A stretch of DNA of 57,532 bases from Pseudobdellovibrio sp. (GTDB lineage: Bacteria > Bdellovibrionota > Bdellovibrionia > Bdellovibrionales > Bdellovibrionaceae), in assembly GCA_023701385.1 (NCBI GenBank), contig JAMPXC010000019.1, positions 1 to 57,532 of the forward strand, given 5' to 3'. Under the pieces are notes generated by a model, which ran no database searches, was not told where the DNA came from, and worked only from the letters and a program-made list of their open reading frames with translations. Each line of letters begins with the position of its first letter. The stretch's first letter is position 1. The translations under genes and the position numbers were made by a program. Of this stretch, positions 18,121 through 26,670 are shown in pieces.

Positions 18121-19146
18121 ATGAAATCATACGTAGTACGCAGATCAATTTTAGACGGTTTTACTTTTGCATTCTTAATCGCTTCTTTAGCGGTTTGGAT
18201 TATCAATCCCACAGATGAACAAGCGTTAAACATGAGAGTGAATGTGGCTTTATTTGCTGCTGCTTTTATTTTAGGAACATTTGTTTCTCACGTTTTAACT
18301 AAATTAAAAGTAACAACTTTAGGTGAGTCGTTATTCCAGCCGCCTTACAAAAAAAATAAAGAAGCTGTTGCTTGGTACAAAACTTTCTCTGCTTGGCAGT
18401 TGATCGTTTTATTAGTGGGTTTAATGATCGTAAGTATCATTAAAACTAAATTTTCTATTTACGAATTATTAAATGAAGACGGTTTTAACGGTGCGATTCG
18501 TTTATTTAAAGGTATCGGTTCCCCGAATTTCGATATCTTGCCAAAAGCGATTTTGAATATTATCGAAACGATCTTCATGGCTTTCTTAGCTACGGCTTTA
18601 GCGATTCCTTTTGCGTTCGTATTAAGTTTCGTATCTGCCAAGAACGTGATGACGGGCAAAGTAGGTTTTTCAATCTACTTAGCAATGCGTACGTTATTCA
18701 ATATCATGCGCTCAATCGAAGCTTTAGTTTGGGCGATCATTTTCTCGGTATGGGTTGGTATCGGTCCATTTGCGGGTATGTTAGCCTTAATGATCCACTC
18801 AATTGCTTCATTAGCTAAACAGTATTCTGAAATGGTTGAAACTGTAAGTGAGGGCCCGATTGAAGGCGTTCAATCTTGCGGGGCTAACAAACTTCAAACT
18901 ATCTGGTACGCGATTGTTCCTCAGGTTGTTTTACCTTACGTTTCTTTCACAGTTTACCGCTGGGATATCAACGTACGTATGGCAACGATCATCGGTTTAG
19001 TTGGCGGTGGTGGTATCGGTACGCTATTAGTACAATATCAAGGGCAAGCGATGTGGCCTGAAGTGGGCACAATCATTGTGGTTATCGCCGTAGTTGTATG
19101 GGCGATGGACCAAGCTTCAGCCTACATCCGCGAAGCCCTAAAATAA
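18121..19146 (+). CDS. phnE: PhnE-type ABC transporter permease
   Basis: This 341-residue inner-membrane permease has the binding-protein-dependent transport pattern: FMAFLATALAIPFAFVLSF, RSIEALVWAIIFSVWVGIGPF, and the EAA-like loop EGPIEGVQSCGANKLQTIWYAIVPQ. The C-terminus has GLVGGGGIGTLLVQYQ. At least six membrane helices are visible. It is somewhat longer than E. coli PhnE because of two extra N-terminal helices. It ends the phn operon. Confidence 0.92.
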   Translation: MKSYVVRRSILDGFTFAFLIASLAVWIINPTDEQALNMRVNVALFAAAFILGTFVSHVLTKLKVTTLGESLFQPPYKKNKEAVAWYKTFSAWQLIVLLVGLMIVSIIKTKFSIYELLNEDGFNGAIRLFKGIGSPNFDILPKAILNIIETIFMAFLATALAIPFAFVLSFVSAKNVMTGKVGFSIYLAMRTLFNIMRSIEALVWAIIFSVWVGIGPFAGMLALMIHSIASLAKQYSEMVETVSEGPIEGVQSCGANKLQTIWYAIVPQVVLPYVSFTVYRWDINVRMATIIGLVGGGGIGTLLVQYQGQAMWPEVGTIIVVIAVVVWAMDQASAYIREALK

Positions 19147-19180
19147 TTCAGTTATTAGCAATAAGGACGACTGCGAGGCC

Positions 19181-19217
19181 GGCCCTTTAGAAAAAAGGTC
19201 AGCCGAAGGTTGATCAA
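19181..19217 (+). repeat. First copy of a hairpin cassette before the guanidine aptamer
   Basis: CTTTAGAAAAAA at 19185-19196 is followed by a hairpin, GGTCAGCC-gaa-GGTTGATC, at 19197-19215 and then AA. The same layout (CTTTAGAAAAA, GGTC, 11-base hairpin core, GATCAA) recurs at 19264-19295. The hairpin is 20/21 identical to one at 56869-56889 in a tRNA spacer. It may also end phnE transcripts, though no long T run follows. Confidence 0.5.
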
Positions 19218-19317
19218 TCCTGACGAGAGGATCCGTACCAGGGAAAACGCAAAGACGGCTCTACTTTAGAAAAAGGTCTGCTGACAGCAGATCAAAAAAA
19301 GGAAGGAGCCGTTTTTT
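19217..19317 (+). promoter_or_regulatory. Guanidine-III (ykkC-III) riboswitch with ribosome-site-blocking platform
   Basis: The core CCTGACGAG-5nt-CCGTACCAGG...GACGG at 19219-19258 matches the guanidine-III pattern (CCGGACGAG-5nt-CCGUACCCGG...GACGG). CCTG (19219-19222) pairs with CAGG (19239-19242). GATCCGT (19230-19236) pairs with ACGGCTC (19255-19261) with one mismatch, giving the pseudoknot. ACGGCTC is also an exact complement of GAGCCGT (19306-19312), which covers the AAGGAAGGAG ribosome site. So ligand binding should free translation of the exporter. The following Gdx-type gene supports the call. Confidence 0.85.
19264..19295 (+). repeat. Second copy of the hairpin cassette, inside the expression platform
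   Basis: CTTTAGAAAAA at 19264-19274, then GGTC, a hairpin TCTGCT-gac-AGCAGA, and GATCAA ending at 19295. It parallels the cassette at 19185-19217 in both order and flanking bases and sits in the loop between the two strands of the anti-ribosome-site stem. Confidence 0.5.
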
Positions 19318-19653
19318 ATGTCTTCGTTATCATCAAACACAATCGCTTGGATCGTATTAATTATCGCAGGTTTATTCGAAATCTGCTGGGCAATCGGTCT
19401 TAAATACAGCGAAGGTTTCACTAAATTAATCCCGAGTGTTTTTACTTTGCTTACCCTGGGGATCAGCATGTTTTTATTAGCGCGTGCGAGCCAAACGTTA
19501 CCCATCGGTACCGCATACGGAGTATGGGTTGGGGTAGGTGCTTTAGGAACTGCAATTCTAGGTATTGTCTTATTTCATGAACCAGTTTCGGCGTTACGCT
19601 TGTTTTTTTTGGCTCTGCTGCTTATCTCAATTATTGGCTTAAAGTTGAGCTAG
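19318..19653 (+). CDS. gdx: SMR-family guanidinium exporter (Gdx/SugE type)
   Basis: This 111-residue protein has four membrane helices. The Gdx (SugE) subfamily signatures are visible: AGLFEICWAIGLKYSEGF with the essential Glu in helix 1, then PIGTAYGVWVGVGALGTAILGI (GTAYAVW-like) and EPVSALRLFFLALL. The extra residues SSLSSNT at the start are unusual but follow a good ribosome site. Family members export guanidinium in exchange for protons. The guanidine-III switch directly upstream supports this role over general drug efflux. Confidence 0.93.
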   Translation: MSSLSSNTIAWIVLIIAGLFEICWAIGLKYSEGFTKLIPSVFTLLTLGISMFLLARASQTLPIGTAYGVWVGVGALGTAILGIVLFHEPVSALRLFFLALLLISIIGLKLS

Positions 19654-19803
19654 TTACTTTTCTTTCTCATTTTGATCAGCTCCCAAGATTTTTTTCGCTC
19701 TTGATTTGGGTTTACATTTTATATTTTAAGAGATTTTAAATTTGTCAAAAAGTGTAAACCGAAAATACGATTGATTTAGACTGTGTTTTTGACCGTTTAG
19801 GTC

Positions 19804-19822
19804 CTGTAAAAAAAATTTACAG
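19804..19822 (+). repeat. Hairpin upstream of the GYF_2-PilZ gene
   Basis: CTGTAAA (19804-19810) and TTTACAG (19816-19822) form a 7-bp stem with an A5 loop. The 236-base gap between gdx and the next gene also holds GTTTACA and TGTAAAC arms further apart. No gene is visible in it. A promoter or operator role is possible. Confidence 0.35.
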
Positions 19823-19889
19823 TTTCAAAAAGATTTAAGACGATGGTCCTGTGCTCCGATAGATACACTGAAATAATAGGGGAAGCAGT

Positions 19890-20657
19890 ATGTCGACTTA
19901 CTATATCGCGAGCCAAGGCAAGCAACAGGGACCGTTCACGATTCAAGAAATTGAAGTGAAATTAACGTCGCAAAAAATTAATTGGCACGATTACATCTAC
20001 GACGATAAAGCCGAAGACTGGGTTTTATTAATGGAGTACGCTCCGTTTACTCAATTATTTAATAAAAGTTTTCAAACACCTCTTGCTGTTGTGAAAGATA
20101 AACCAGATGTCGACCCGGCGAAAAAACGCCAATGGTTTGTATTAAAGCAAAATAATAATTACGGTCCATTTTCAAAATTAGATTTAATTCAAATGCTGCA
20201 AAGTAAAACTTTGCACGAGTACGATTTTATCTGGCACGAAAATATGACGGCGTGGAAGCGTTTAGCTGAAGTGCAGGAATTTTCAGTGCAGGAAATTCGT
20301 TTGTTATTTGATAAATACTCAAAGAAAAAAGATGCCAATGATAAAGTCTTCTTTCGCCGTAAGTATGTACGCGCGAAAGTGGATTCTCATGCGATCGTTC
20401 ATGATAAGAAAAAAATTTACAAATCAGTAGGTATTGAAATTTCTGAAGGTGGTGCAGGTTTAATGATTGAAGATGGCGAGTTTGATAAAGATCAACAAGT
20501 GTATCTTCATTTCAAACCGGCACCAGAAGTTCCGGCATTTAATGCGATTTGTAAAATTGTCTCTAAAAAAGGTAACATTTACGGCGTTCAGTTTTTAAAA
20601 ATCTCCGCAGCCGCAAAAACATATATTGCAAACTATACAAAAAAGAAAGCGGCTTAA
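19890..20657 (+). CDS. Tandem GYF_2 plus PilZ-domain protein
   Basis: This 255-residue soluble protein has two N-terminal GYF_2-like repeats (residues about 3-55, YYIASQGKQQGPFTIQEIE; about 81-130, WFVLKQNNNYGPFSKLDLIQML). A C-terminal PilZ-like domain starts at RRKYVRAKV (about 151). The RxxxR-type start and the later EISEGGAGLMI (D/N-x-S-x-x-G-like) support PilZ, a c-di-GMP-binding fold. It may read a second messenger and pass it to a protein partner through GYF_2; that is inference. The VWA lipoprotein gene follows by three bases. Confidence 0.82.
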   Translation: MSTYYIASQGKQQGPFTIQEIEVKLTSQKINWHDYIYDDKAEDWVLLMEYAPFTQLFNKSFQTPLAVVKDKPDVDPAKKRQWFVLKQNNNYGPFSKLDLIQMLQSKTLHEYDFIWHENMTAWKRLAEVQEFSVQEIRLLFDKYSKKKDANDKVFFRRKYVRAKVDSHAIVHDKKKIYKSVGIEISEGGAGLMIEDGEFDKDQQVYLHFKPAPEVPAFNAICKIVSKKGNIYGVQFLKISAAAKTYIANYTKKKAA

Positions 20658-20660
20658 ATT

Positions 20661-21659
20661 ATGAAAAAAACCACGACGGTTCTTGTTTTATCAGCGTTAG
20701 TTATTGCTATGCTTAATGCCACTGGCTGCTCAAATGCAGCGACAAGCTTTGCTTTGCCGCAACAGAACGAAGAGTTTTCAGGGCAAGTTTTTTATAACAA
20801 CAAAGTCGATCTTTTATTTGTTGTTGATAATTCAAAATCAATGCTTCAGTACCAGCAGCGACTGGCTGCTAAAGTGCAAGACATGGTCGGAACTTTAAAT
20901 AGTTTAGGTATGGATTACCGTGTTGCTGTGACAACATCGACAATGGCTAAAACTTCTGATTATCCTTCATCAAGAAAACTTGTGGGAAGCCCACATTATT
21001 TAACGCGTGCGAATGTGAATTTGCTGGCGGATAGAATTATCGTCGGAGAGTCAGGTTCTGATTTAGAGCGCAGTCTTGATGCGATGAAATTTGTCACTTC
21101 AGCAGATTATCCCGATCAGTTTTTAAGAAGTGATGCATTATTTTCTGTGATTTTTATCAGTGATGAAGTCGATCAGAGTTCTGAATTCGGTAACCCGAAC
21201 AACGATGATTTCGTAAATTACTTAAACCAGCGTAAACCGACTTTTTCAGACGGTACACGTGGGTGGATTGCGAACTACATCGGTATTTTATCAAATCAAA
21301 GTTGCGATGTTTTAGGCGGTCACGTTTCAATCGGGACTCAGTTCTTAAAATTGGTTGATTCCTCAAAGGGTGTTAAGTCTTCAATCTGTTCAGCGGATTT
21401 AAGTGCGGCGGTAGCCAACATCAAAGCTAGAATCATCGGTCAGCTTACGGCGTACAGATTTAAAGATATTCCGAATAAAGCCACGATCCAAGTAACAGTA
21501 GGTGGTCGTGCGATTTTTGAAGATGCGGCCAATGGGTGGACTTTGGAAACAGAAACAAATAACGGCGCGACTGTTTATCTTTTAAAATTCCATGGTGACG
21601 CAGTTCCAGCTTCAGATGAGCGTGTGACTGTCGATTATAAACCAAGCGGTGCGACTTAA
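20661..21659 (+). CDS. VWA-like lipoprotein
   Basis: This 332-residue protein has signal and lipobox NATGC at about residues 19-23. It then has a von Willebrand A-like domain: LLFVVDNSKSMLQYQQRL shows the MIDAS DxSxS (DNSKS) near residue 55, and FISDEVDQSSEF supplies a later acidic loop. A beta-rich C-terminal part (about 250-332) follows. Such proteins bind partners through a metal ion at the cell surface or in the periplasm. It is three bases from the GYF_2-PilZ gene, so the two are co-expressed. The last bases overlap the stop of a convergent gene. Confidence 0.8.
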   Translation: MKKTTTVLVLSALVIAMLNATGCSNAATSFALPQQNEEFSGQVFYNNKVDLLFVVDNSKSMLQYQQRLAAKVQDMVGTLNSLGMDYRVAVTTSTMAKTSDYPSSRKLVGSPHYLTRANVNLLADRIIVGESGSDLERSLDAMKFVTSADYPDQFLRSDALFSVIFISDEVDQSSEFGNPNNDDFVNYLNQRKPTFSDGTRGWIANYIGILSNQSCDVLGGHVSIGTQFLKLVDSSKGVKSSICSADLSAAVANIKARIIGQLTAYRFKDIPNKATIQVTVGGRAIFEDAANGWTLETETNNGATVYLLKFHGDAVPASDERVTVDYKPSGAT

Positions 21660-22309
21660 TCAAAATTCGAAAAAATTATTCCTACGCCAGCACGGTTCCA
21701 TTTAACAGGAGCTGTGCTTAAGCTTTCTGTGAACTCTTCTTGAGTATAATCTAAAATTAAACCAAATTTTCCACCCAAACAGTGAGTGTACTGAATGGTG
21801 TAGCCACTTTTGGCGATGTATTCTTGCTTGTTGTTATTGATATCAACTTTTTCTAACTGGTAGTTGTTACTTACGCGGTAGAATACGCCCAAACTTTGTC
21901 TGCCGTTATAATAATCAAGTCGCGGGCCAAAAGCTACACTGGTGCCGCCAACGTTCGTGTTAGCCACTTCTGAGGAGTCGGTGATTTGCGAAGCTTGCAT
22001 GTATTCAGCCATGGCAGACAGGCGAATTTTTTTTAAGCGAACACCGATAAATAGTTGCGCCGGGTAAAAATACATATCGCGATCGGGAGCATCGGTAAGG
22101 CCGTTTCCCATGGTTCCTTTGGAAGCGATGACTGAAAAACCAGCGCTGAAGACCTTGCTGTCTGAATTCTGTGCAGAAGGATCACCGTTAAAGCTATAAC
22201 CAGTAAAAGCTTTGCGCGCGAAAGCCGTCTCAGTGAGAATGATAATCATCGCGCCAGTTATTACGCTTGAAAAAGTTAGTTTTTGAAAAAACATAATTAA
22301 ATTTAGCAC
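21656..22309 (-). CDS. Hypothetical outer-membrane-barrel-like protein
   Basis: This 217-residue protein has a signal peptide (hydrophobic residues about 8-30, cleaving near TAFA) and a beta-rich mature part with strands such as IRLSAMAEYMQ, VAFGPRLDYYNG, LGVFYRVSNNYQ and KFGLILDYTQEEF. The GTG start at 22309 and the ATG at 22294 are both possible, and neither has a strong ribosome site. I do not recognise the family. It is convergent with the VWA lipoprotein gene and overlaps its stop by four bases. Confidence 0.65.
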   Translation of the reverse strand: MLNLIMFFQKLTFSSVITGAMIIILTETAFARKAFTGYSFNGDPSAQNSDSKVFSAGFSVIASKGTMGNGLTDAPDRDMYFYPAQLFIGVRLKKIRLSAMAEYMQASQITDSSEVANTNVGGTSVAFGPRLDYYNGRQSLGVFYRVSNNYQLEKVDINNNKQEYIAKSGYTIQYTHCLGGKFGLILDYTQEEFTESLSTAPVKWNRAGVGIIFSNFD

Positions 22310-22539
22310 AATCTTTTATCAGAGGCTATTTGCCTCTTTGGGAATGAGACTTTTCATTAAAGGACAAAAGTCTAGGTTTGGCGAAAATCACAACAAACAA
22401 ACACTCGAAAATTTGCCCGAAAGTGACCGCGCATTTAGCACGTTATGTCGTTGTCATCACTCAGGAATTTTGTAATGATGAGTCGTTGAAAACCAATTGA
22501 TTATACCAAAGGCCTGGCGAAGCTAGGTACGGAGTTCAT

Positions 22540-23133
22540 ATGTCGGATACAGTGTCTGATAAATCTTTAGAAGATATGTCAAAATCATTCGCGTTAACTA
22601 CGCGTCTTGATGCGATCGCAGCGTGGGGACAAAGAAATGCTTTGTGGCCACTTCCTTACGGTACAGCTTGTTGTGGTATCGAGTTAATGTCGGTGATGGG
22701 ACCGAAATATGACTTAGCTCGTTTCGGTGCGGAAGTTGTTCGTTTCTCTCCTCGTCAAGCTGACTTACTTGTTGTTGCCGGAACAATCACAGAAAAAATG
22801 GCACCCATCTTAGTTCGTATCTACCAACAAATGTTAGAGCCGAAATATGTTTTATCAATGGGAGCCTGTGCAAGCTCTGGTGGTTTCTACCGTGCTTACC
22901 ACGTGTTACAAGGTTGCGATAAAGTTATTCCAGTAGACGTTTATGTTCCAGGTTGTCCTCCAACTCCAGAAGCCGTTCTTGATGGTGTGATGACATTACA
23001 AAAAATGATTAAAGACAGAACGCCACGTCCGTGGAAAGACAACTGGGTTTCTCCATACGAAATCAATGCACAAACTGTTCCTGATTCTTTAACTTCAACA
23101 AGACTAGTAACGCCTCGTCCGGTGGGAGTGTAA
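22540..23133 (+). CDS. nuoB: NADH-quinone oxidoreductase subunit B
   Basis: This 197-residue peripheral-arm subunit holds cluster N2, the last Fe-S centre before quinone. Ligands are visible in [22 protein letters not shown] and [10 protein letters not shown]. It opens the nuo operon, behind a CGGAG ribosome site. The 230 bases upstream have no visible gene and presumably hold the promoter. nuoA, which normally precedes nuoB, is absent. Confidence 0.97.
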   Translation: MSDTVSDKSLEDMSKSFALTTRLDAIAAWGQRNALWPLPYGTACCGIELMSVMGPKYDLARFGAEVVRFSPRQADLLVVAGTITEKMAPILVRIYQQMLEPKYVLSMGACASSGGFYRAYHVLQGCDKVIPVDVYVPGCPPTPEAVLDGVMTLQKMIKDRTPRPWKDNWVSPYEINAQTVPDSLTSTRLVTPRPVGV

Positions 23134-23134
23134 G

Positions 23135-24823
23135 ATGTCTGAACAATTGAATACATTGAAATCTGACATCGCCGTAAAATTCGGTGATAACGCTTACAAA
23201 TTTTCTACAACACCAGTTGGTGATCACGTTGTTGAAGCTCCGAAAGAAACTGTAAATGCACTTTTAAGATATTTAAAAGAATACGCTGGTTACAATTTCT
23301 TAATGGACGTTTGCGGTGTTGATTACCCGAACCGTGAGAAACGTTTTGATGTTGTTTACCACTTATTCGGTTCTTCAGACTCTCGTCGTCTGCGTGTAAA
23401 AACACAAGTTGCTGACGGTGAATCGGTTCCAACAGCAACGACTGTTTGGAAAGGGGCTGACTGGTTTGAGCGTGAAGCTTACGACATGTTCGGTATTAAA
23501 TTTTCTGGTCACCCTAATTTAAGAAAAATTTTAACTCATCACCAATTTGTTGGACATCCGTTACGTAAAGATTACGAAGCTGATAAACAACAACACTGTT
23601 CATCTGTTTTACCAATTCACTTTGATAACACACCTGAACAACGTGGTGACCAATTAGATTCTAGATATGTTCCCTTAAACATCGGTCCTTCACATCCAGC
23701 GATGCACGGAACACTTCGTGTAATGGCTGAATTAGATGGTGAAACAATCGTTCGTGCAATGCCAGAGATTGGTTACTTACACCGTTGTTTCGAAAAAATG
23801 GCTGAAACTCACCCGTACAACCAAGTTATTCCATACACTGACCGTTTAAATTACTGTTCAGCACCTATGAATAACATCGGTTACTGTATGGCTGTTGAAA
23901 AATTAATGGGCTTAGAAATTCCAGCACGTGCTGAAGCGATGCGTGTGATCTTATGCGAACTTTCTCGCGTGATCGATCATATCATTGCGGTTGGTACTGG
24001 TGGCGTTGACTTAGGTGCCTTAACAGCTTTCTTCCACTTATTTACTTTCCGTGAAAAAGTTTATTCTTTATTCGAAAAACTTTGCGGTGCTCGTTTAACA
24101 GTAGCTATGACTCGCGTGGGTGGTATGGCTTACGATGCTCCAGAAGGTTGGTTTAACGATGTTCTTCGCTTCTGCGATGAAATGTCTGACGGTGTAGAAG
24201 AAATTTCTAAAATGTTATTAGGAAATAAAATCTTCATCAAACGTACTCAAGGTGTCTGTCCGGTATCGGCACAAGACGCGATTGAGTGGGGATACACTGG
24301 CCCTTTATTAAGAGCTTCAGGTGTAAATTTAGATTTACGTCGCGCTCAACCTTACTATGGTTATGATAAATACGATTTTGATATTCCAGTTGGAACAACT
24401 GGCGATATCTATGATCGTTACTTAGTTCGTATCGAAGAAATGCGCCAATCAATCCGTATCATCAGACAAGTTTGTAAAAACGTTCCATCTGGTGACTGGA
24501 CAGTTCGTGATAAAGGCGTTGTACTTCCAGAGAAAAAAGACGTTTACGGTAACATCGAAGGTTTAATGAATCACTTCATGTTAGTGATTAAAGGTCTTCG
24601 TCCTCCGGTTGGCGAAATTTACTCAGCGACTGAAGCCGCTAACGGTGAATTAGGTTTCTACTTAGTTTCTGATGGTTCAGCCTCTCCGTACCGTTTAAAA
24701 GTTCGTCCACCATGTTTTGCCATTTACCAATCATTCCCAGATGTGGTTAAGGGTTCAATGTTAGCAGATGCGATTGCAACTGTTGCTTCAATGAACTTAA
24801 TCGCTGGTGAACTGGATAGATAA
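23135..24823 (+). CDS. nuoCD: Fused NADH-quinone oxidoreductase subunits C and D
   Basis: This 562-residue fusion has a NuoC half (about 1-165, ending ...HPLRKDYEAD) and a NuoD half (about 180-562, starting VPLNIGPSHPAMHGTLRV). The D half shows EIGYLHRCFEKMAE, FREKVYSLFEKLCGARLT and RRAQPYYGYDKYDF, and lines the quinone cavity with NuoB. Fusion of C and D is also known in E. coli. It starts two bases after nuoB. Confidence 0.96.
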   Translation: MSEQLNTLKSDIAVKFGDNAYKFSTTPVGDHVVEAPKETVNALLRYLKEYAGYNFLMDVCGVDYPNREKRFDVVYHLFGSSDSRRLRVKTQVADGESVPTATTVWKGADWFEREAYDMFGIKFSGHPNLRKILTHHQFVGHPLRKDYEADKQQHCSSVLPIHFDNTPEQRGDQLDSRYVPLNIGPSHPAMHGTLRVMAELDGETIVRAMPEIGYLHRCFEKMAETHPYNQVIPYTDRLNYCSAPMNNIGYCMAVEKLMGLEIPARAEAMRVILCELSRVIDHIIAVGTGGVDLGALTAFFHLFTFREKVYSLFEKLCGARLTVAMTRVGGMAYDAPEGWFNDVLRFCDEMSDGVEEISKMLLGNKIFIKRTQGVCPVSAQDAIEWGYTGPLLRASGVNLDLRRAQPYYGYDKYDFDIPVGTTGDIYDRYLVRIEEMRQSIRIIRQVCKNVPSGDWTVRDKGVVLPEKKDVYGNIEGLMNHFMLVIKGLRPPVGEIYSATEAANGELGFYLVSDGSASPYRLKVRPPCFAIYQSFPDVVKGSMLADAIATVASMNLIAGELDR

Positions 24824-24838
24824 TGCGCTTCCAGCGCA
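24824..24838 (+). repeat. Intercistronic hairpin between nuoCD and nuoE
   Basis: TGCGCT-tcc-AGCGCA follows the nuoCD stop at once. It is a 6-bp GC-rich stem with a three-base loop and no T run, so it is more likely an mRNA-stability or spacing element than a terminator. Confidence 0.4.
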
Positions 24839-24865
24839 ATGACAGATAGATAGGAATTAGTAAAT

Positions 24866-25351
24866 ATGTTTCAATTATCAAGTGCAGGAAAAGAAAAAGT
24901 TTTAGCTGAGTTGAAAAGATATGAATCTCGTCAATCAGCGGTTCTTCCGGCTTTGTATATCGCTCAAAGCGAAAACAAAGGTTACATCTCTCCGGAAGTA
25001 ATCAAAGAATTGTCTCGTGTAATGGATATTCCAGAAGCGAACATCAATGAAGTTTGCACGTTCTATACGATGTACAACAAAGAACCGATCGGTACTCATC
25101 ACGTACAAGTTTGCCGTACACTTTCTTGCTACTTAAATGGCGCGAAAGAATTGTCTGAACACATCTGTTCACAATTAAACACTCACTTAGGTGAGAAAAC
25201 TAAAGACGGTAAATTCACAGTAACTGAAGTGGAATGCTTAGGTTCATGTGGAACAGCTCCGATGATGCAAATCACTAGCGGTGATACAGCTAAATACTAC
25301 GAAAATTTAACTCATGAATCAGCGATGAATATCATCCGCGGTCTGAAATAG
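24866..25351 (+). CDS. nuoE: NADH-quinone oxidoreductase subunit E
   Basis: This 161-residue thioredoxin-like 2Fe-2S subunit holds cluster N1a. The four Cys ligands are visible as CRTLSC (about residue 91) and CLGSCGTAPMMQ (about 131). It partners NuoF in NADH oxidation. It is separated from nuoCD by 42 bases with a hairpin and from nuoF by eight bases. Confidence 0.96.
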   Translation: MFQLSSAGKEKVLAELKRYESRQSAVLPALYIAQSENKGYISPEVIKELSRVMDIPEANINEVCTFYTMYNKEPIGTHHVQVCRTLSCYLNGAKELSEHICSQLNTHLGEKTKDGKFTVTEVECLGSCGTAPMMQITSGDTAKYYENLTHESAMNIIRGLK

Positions 25352-25359
25352 GAATTACC

Positions 25360-26670
25360 ATGAGCGAAGTAAAATATCTTACAGAATTTTATCACTTACC
25401 AGAATTCAAAGGCATCGAAGGCTACAAGAAAAACGGTGGATACGTTGAACTTGGTAAAGCTTTAAAAATGCAACCTCAAGAAATCATCGACGTGGTTAAA
25501 GCTTCGGGCTTACGCGGTCGTGGTGGTGCAGGTTTCCCAACAGGAATGAAGTGGGGCTTCTTACCGAAAAACGGTGAAGAGCGTTACTTATTATGTAATG
25601 CCGATGAAGGCGAACCAGGAACTTTCAAAGATCGTATGATGATGGAGCGTGCTCCTCACCAATTAATCGAAGGTATGATCATCTCTGGTTTTGCCATCGG
25701 TTCAAAAAAATCTTACATCTACGTTCGTGGTGAGTACGATGAATCAATCAACTCATTATTAGCAGCGATTCAAGAGGCGTACAAAGCTGGTTACTTAGGT
25801 AAAAACATCTTAGGTTCTGGTTTTGATCACGATATGGATGTGTACCGCGGAGCTGGTGCTTACATTTGCGGTGAAGAAACAGGAATGATTTCTTCTCTTG
25901 AAGGTTTAAAAGGCCAACCTAAATTAAAACCGCCGTTTCCGGCAGTTCAAGGTTACTTAAAAAAGCCAACTATCGTTAATAACGTAGAAACTTTAGCCGC
26001 AGTTAAATACATCATCCGTGACGGAGCTGAAGGCTACCGTAAATACGGCACAGAAAAATCTGCGGGTTCAAAATTATTCTCATTATCTGGAAACGTAAAT
26101 AAACCAGGTAACTACGAAGTACCATTAGGATATCCATTAAAAGATATGATCAACGTACTTGGTGGCGGCATTAAAAACGGTAAAAAATTAAAAGCAGTTA
26201 TTCCTGGTGGATCATCGGCTCCGGTTTTAACCGCTGAAGAAGCTATGAAAGCTACGCTTGATTACGAAAACTTAGCAGCAGCCGGAACAATGTTAGGATC
26301 AGGCGCGATCATCGTGATCGATGATTCTAAATGTATGGTTGAATGCTTAGCGAACTTAACTCACTTCTACCACCATGAATCTTGTGGTCAGTGTACTCCG
26401 TGCCGTGAAGGTACTGGCTGGGTCGATAAAATCGTTCACTCTATTCTTTCTGGCAAAGGTCGCTTACAAGACATCGAATTATTAGTAAAAGTAGCTGATA
26501 ATATGAAAGGGAGAACTATCTGCGCGTTATCTGATGCAGCAGCGTTACCAATCATCAGCTTCGTCACTAAATTCCGCGATGAATTTGAATATTTCGTTAA
26601 AGAAGGCAAATCAAAAGTAAAAGGTACGGCGTACAAAGGACATGCATATGCAGCAACAGCCTCTCATTAA
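25360..26670 (+). CDS. nuoF: NADH-quinone oxidoreductase subunit F
   Basis: This 436-residue subunit binds NADH and FMN and holds 4Fe-4S cluster N3. Motifs: GRGGAGFPTGMKW (NADH/FMN), CNADEGEPGTFKDR, GAGAYICGEETGM, and ESCGQCTPCREGTGW for N3. The length agrees with the family. Its 3' end overlaps the start of nuoG by 29 bases. Confidence 0.97.
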   Translation: MSEVKYLTEFYHLPEFKGIEGYKKNGGYVELGKALKMQPQEIIDVVKASGLRGRGGAGFPTGMKWGFLPKNGEERYLLCNADEGEPGTFKDRMMMERAPHQLIEGMIISGFAIGSKKSYIYVRGEYDESINSLLAAIQEAYKAGYLGKNILGSGFDHDMDVYRGAGAYICGEETGMISSLEGLKGQPKLKPPFPAVQGYLKKPTIVNNVETLAAVKYIIRDGAEGYRKYGTEKSAGSKLFSLSGNVNKPGNYEVPLGYPLKDMINVLGGGIKNGKKLKAVIPGGSSAPVLTAEEAMKATLDYENLAAAGTMLGSGAIIVIDDSKCMVECLANLTHFYHHESCGQCTPCREGTGWVDKIVHSILSGKGRLQDIELLVKVADNMKGRTICALSDAAALPIISFVTKFRDEFEYFVKEGKSKVKGTAYKGHAYAATASH

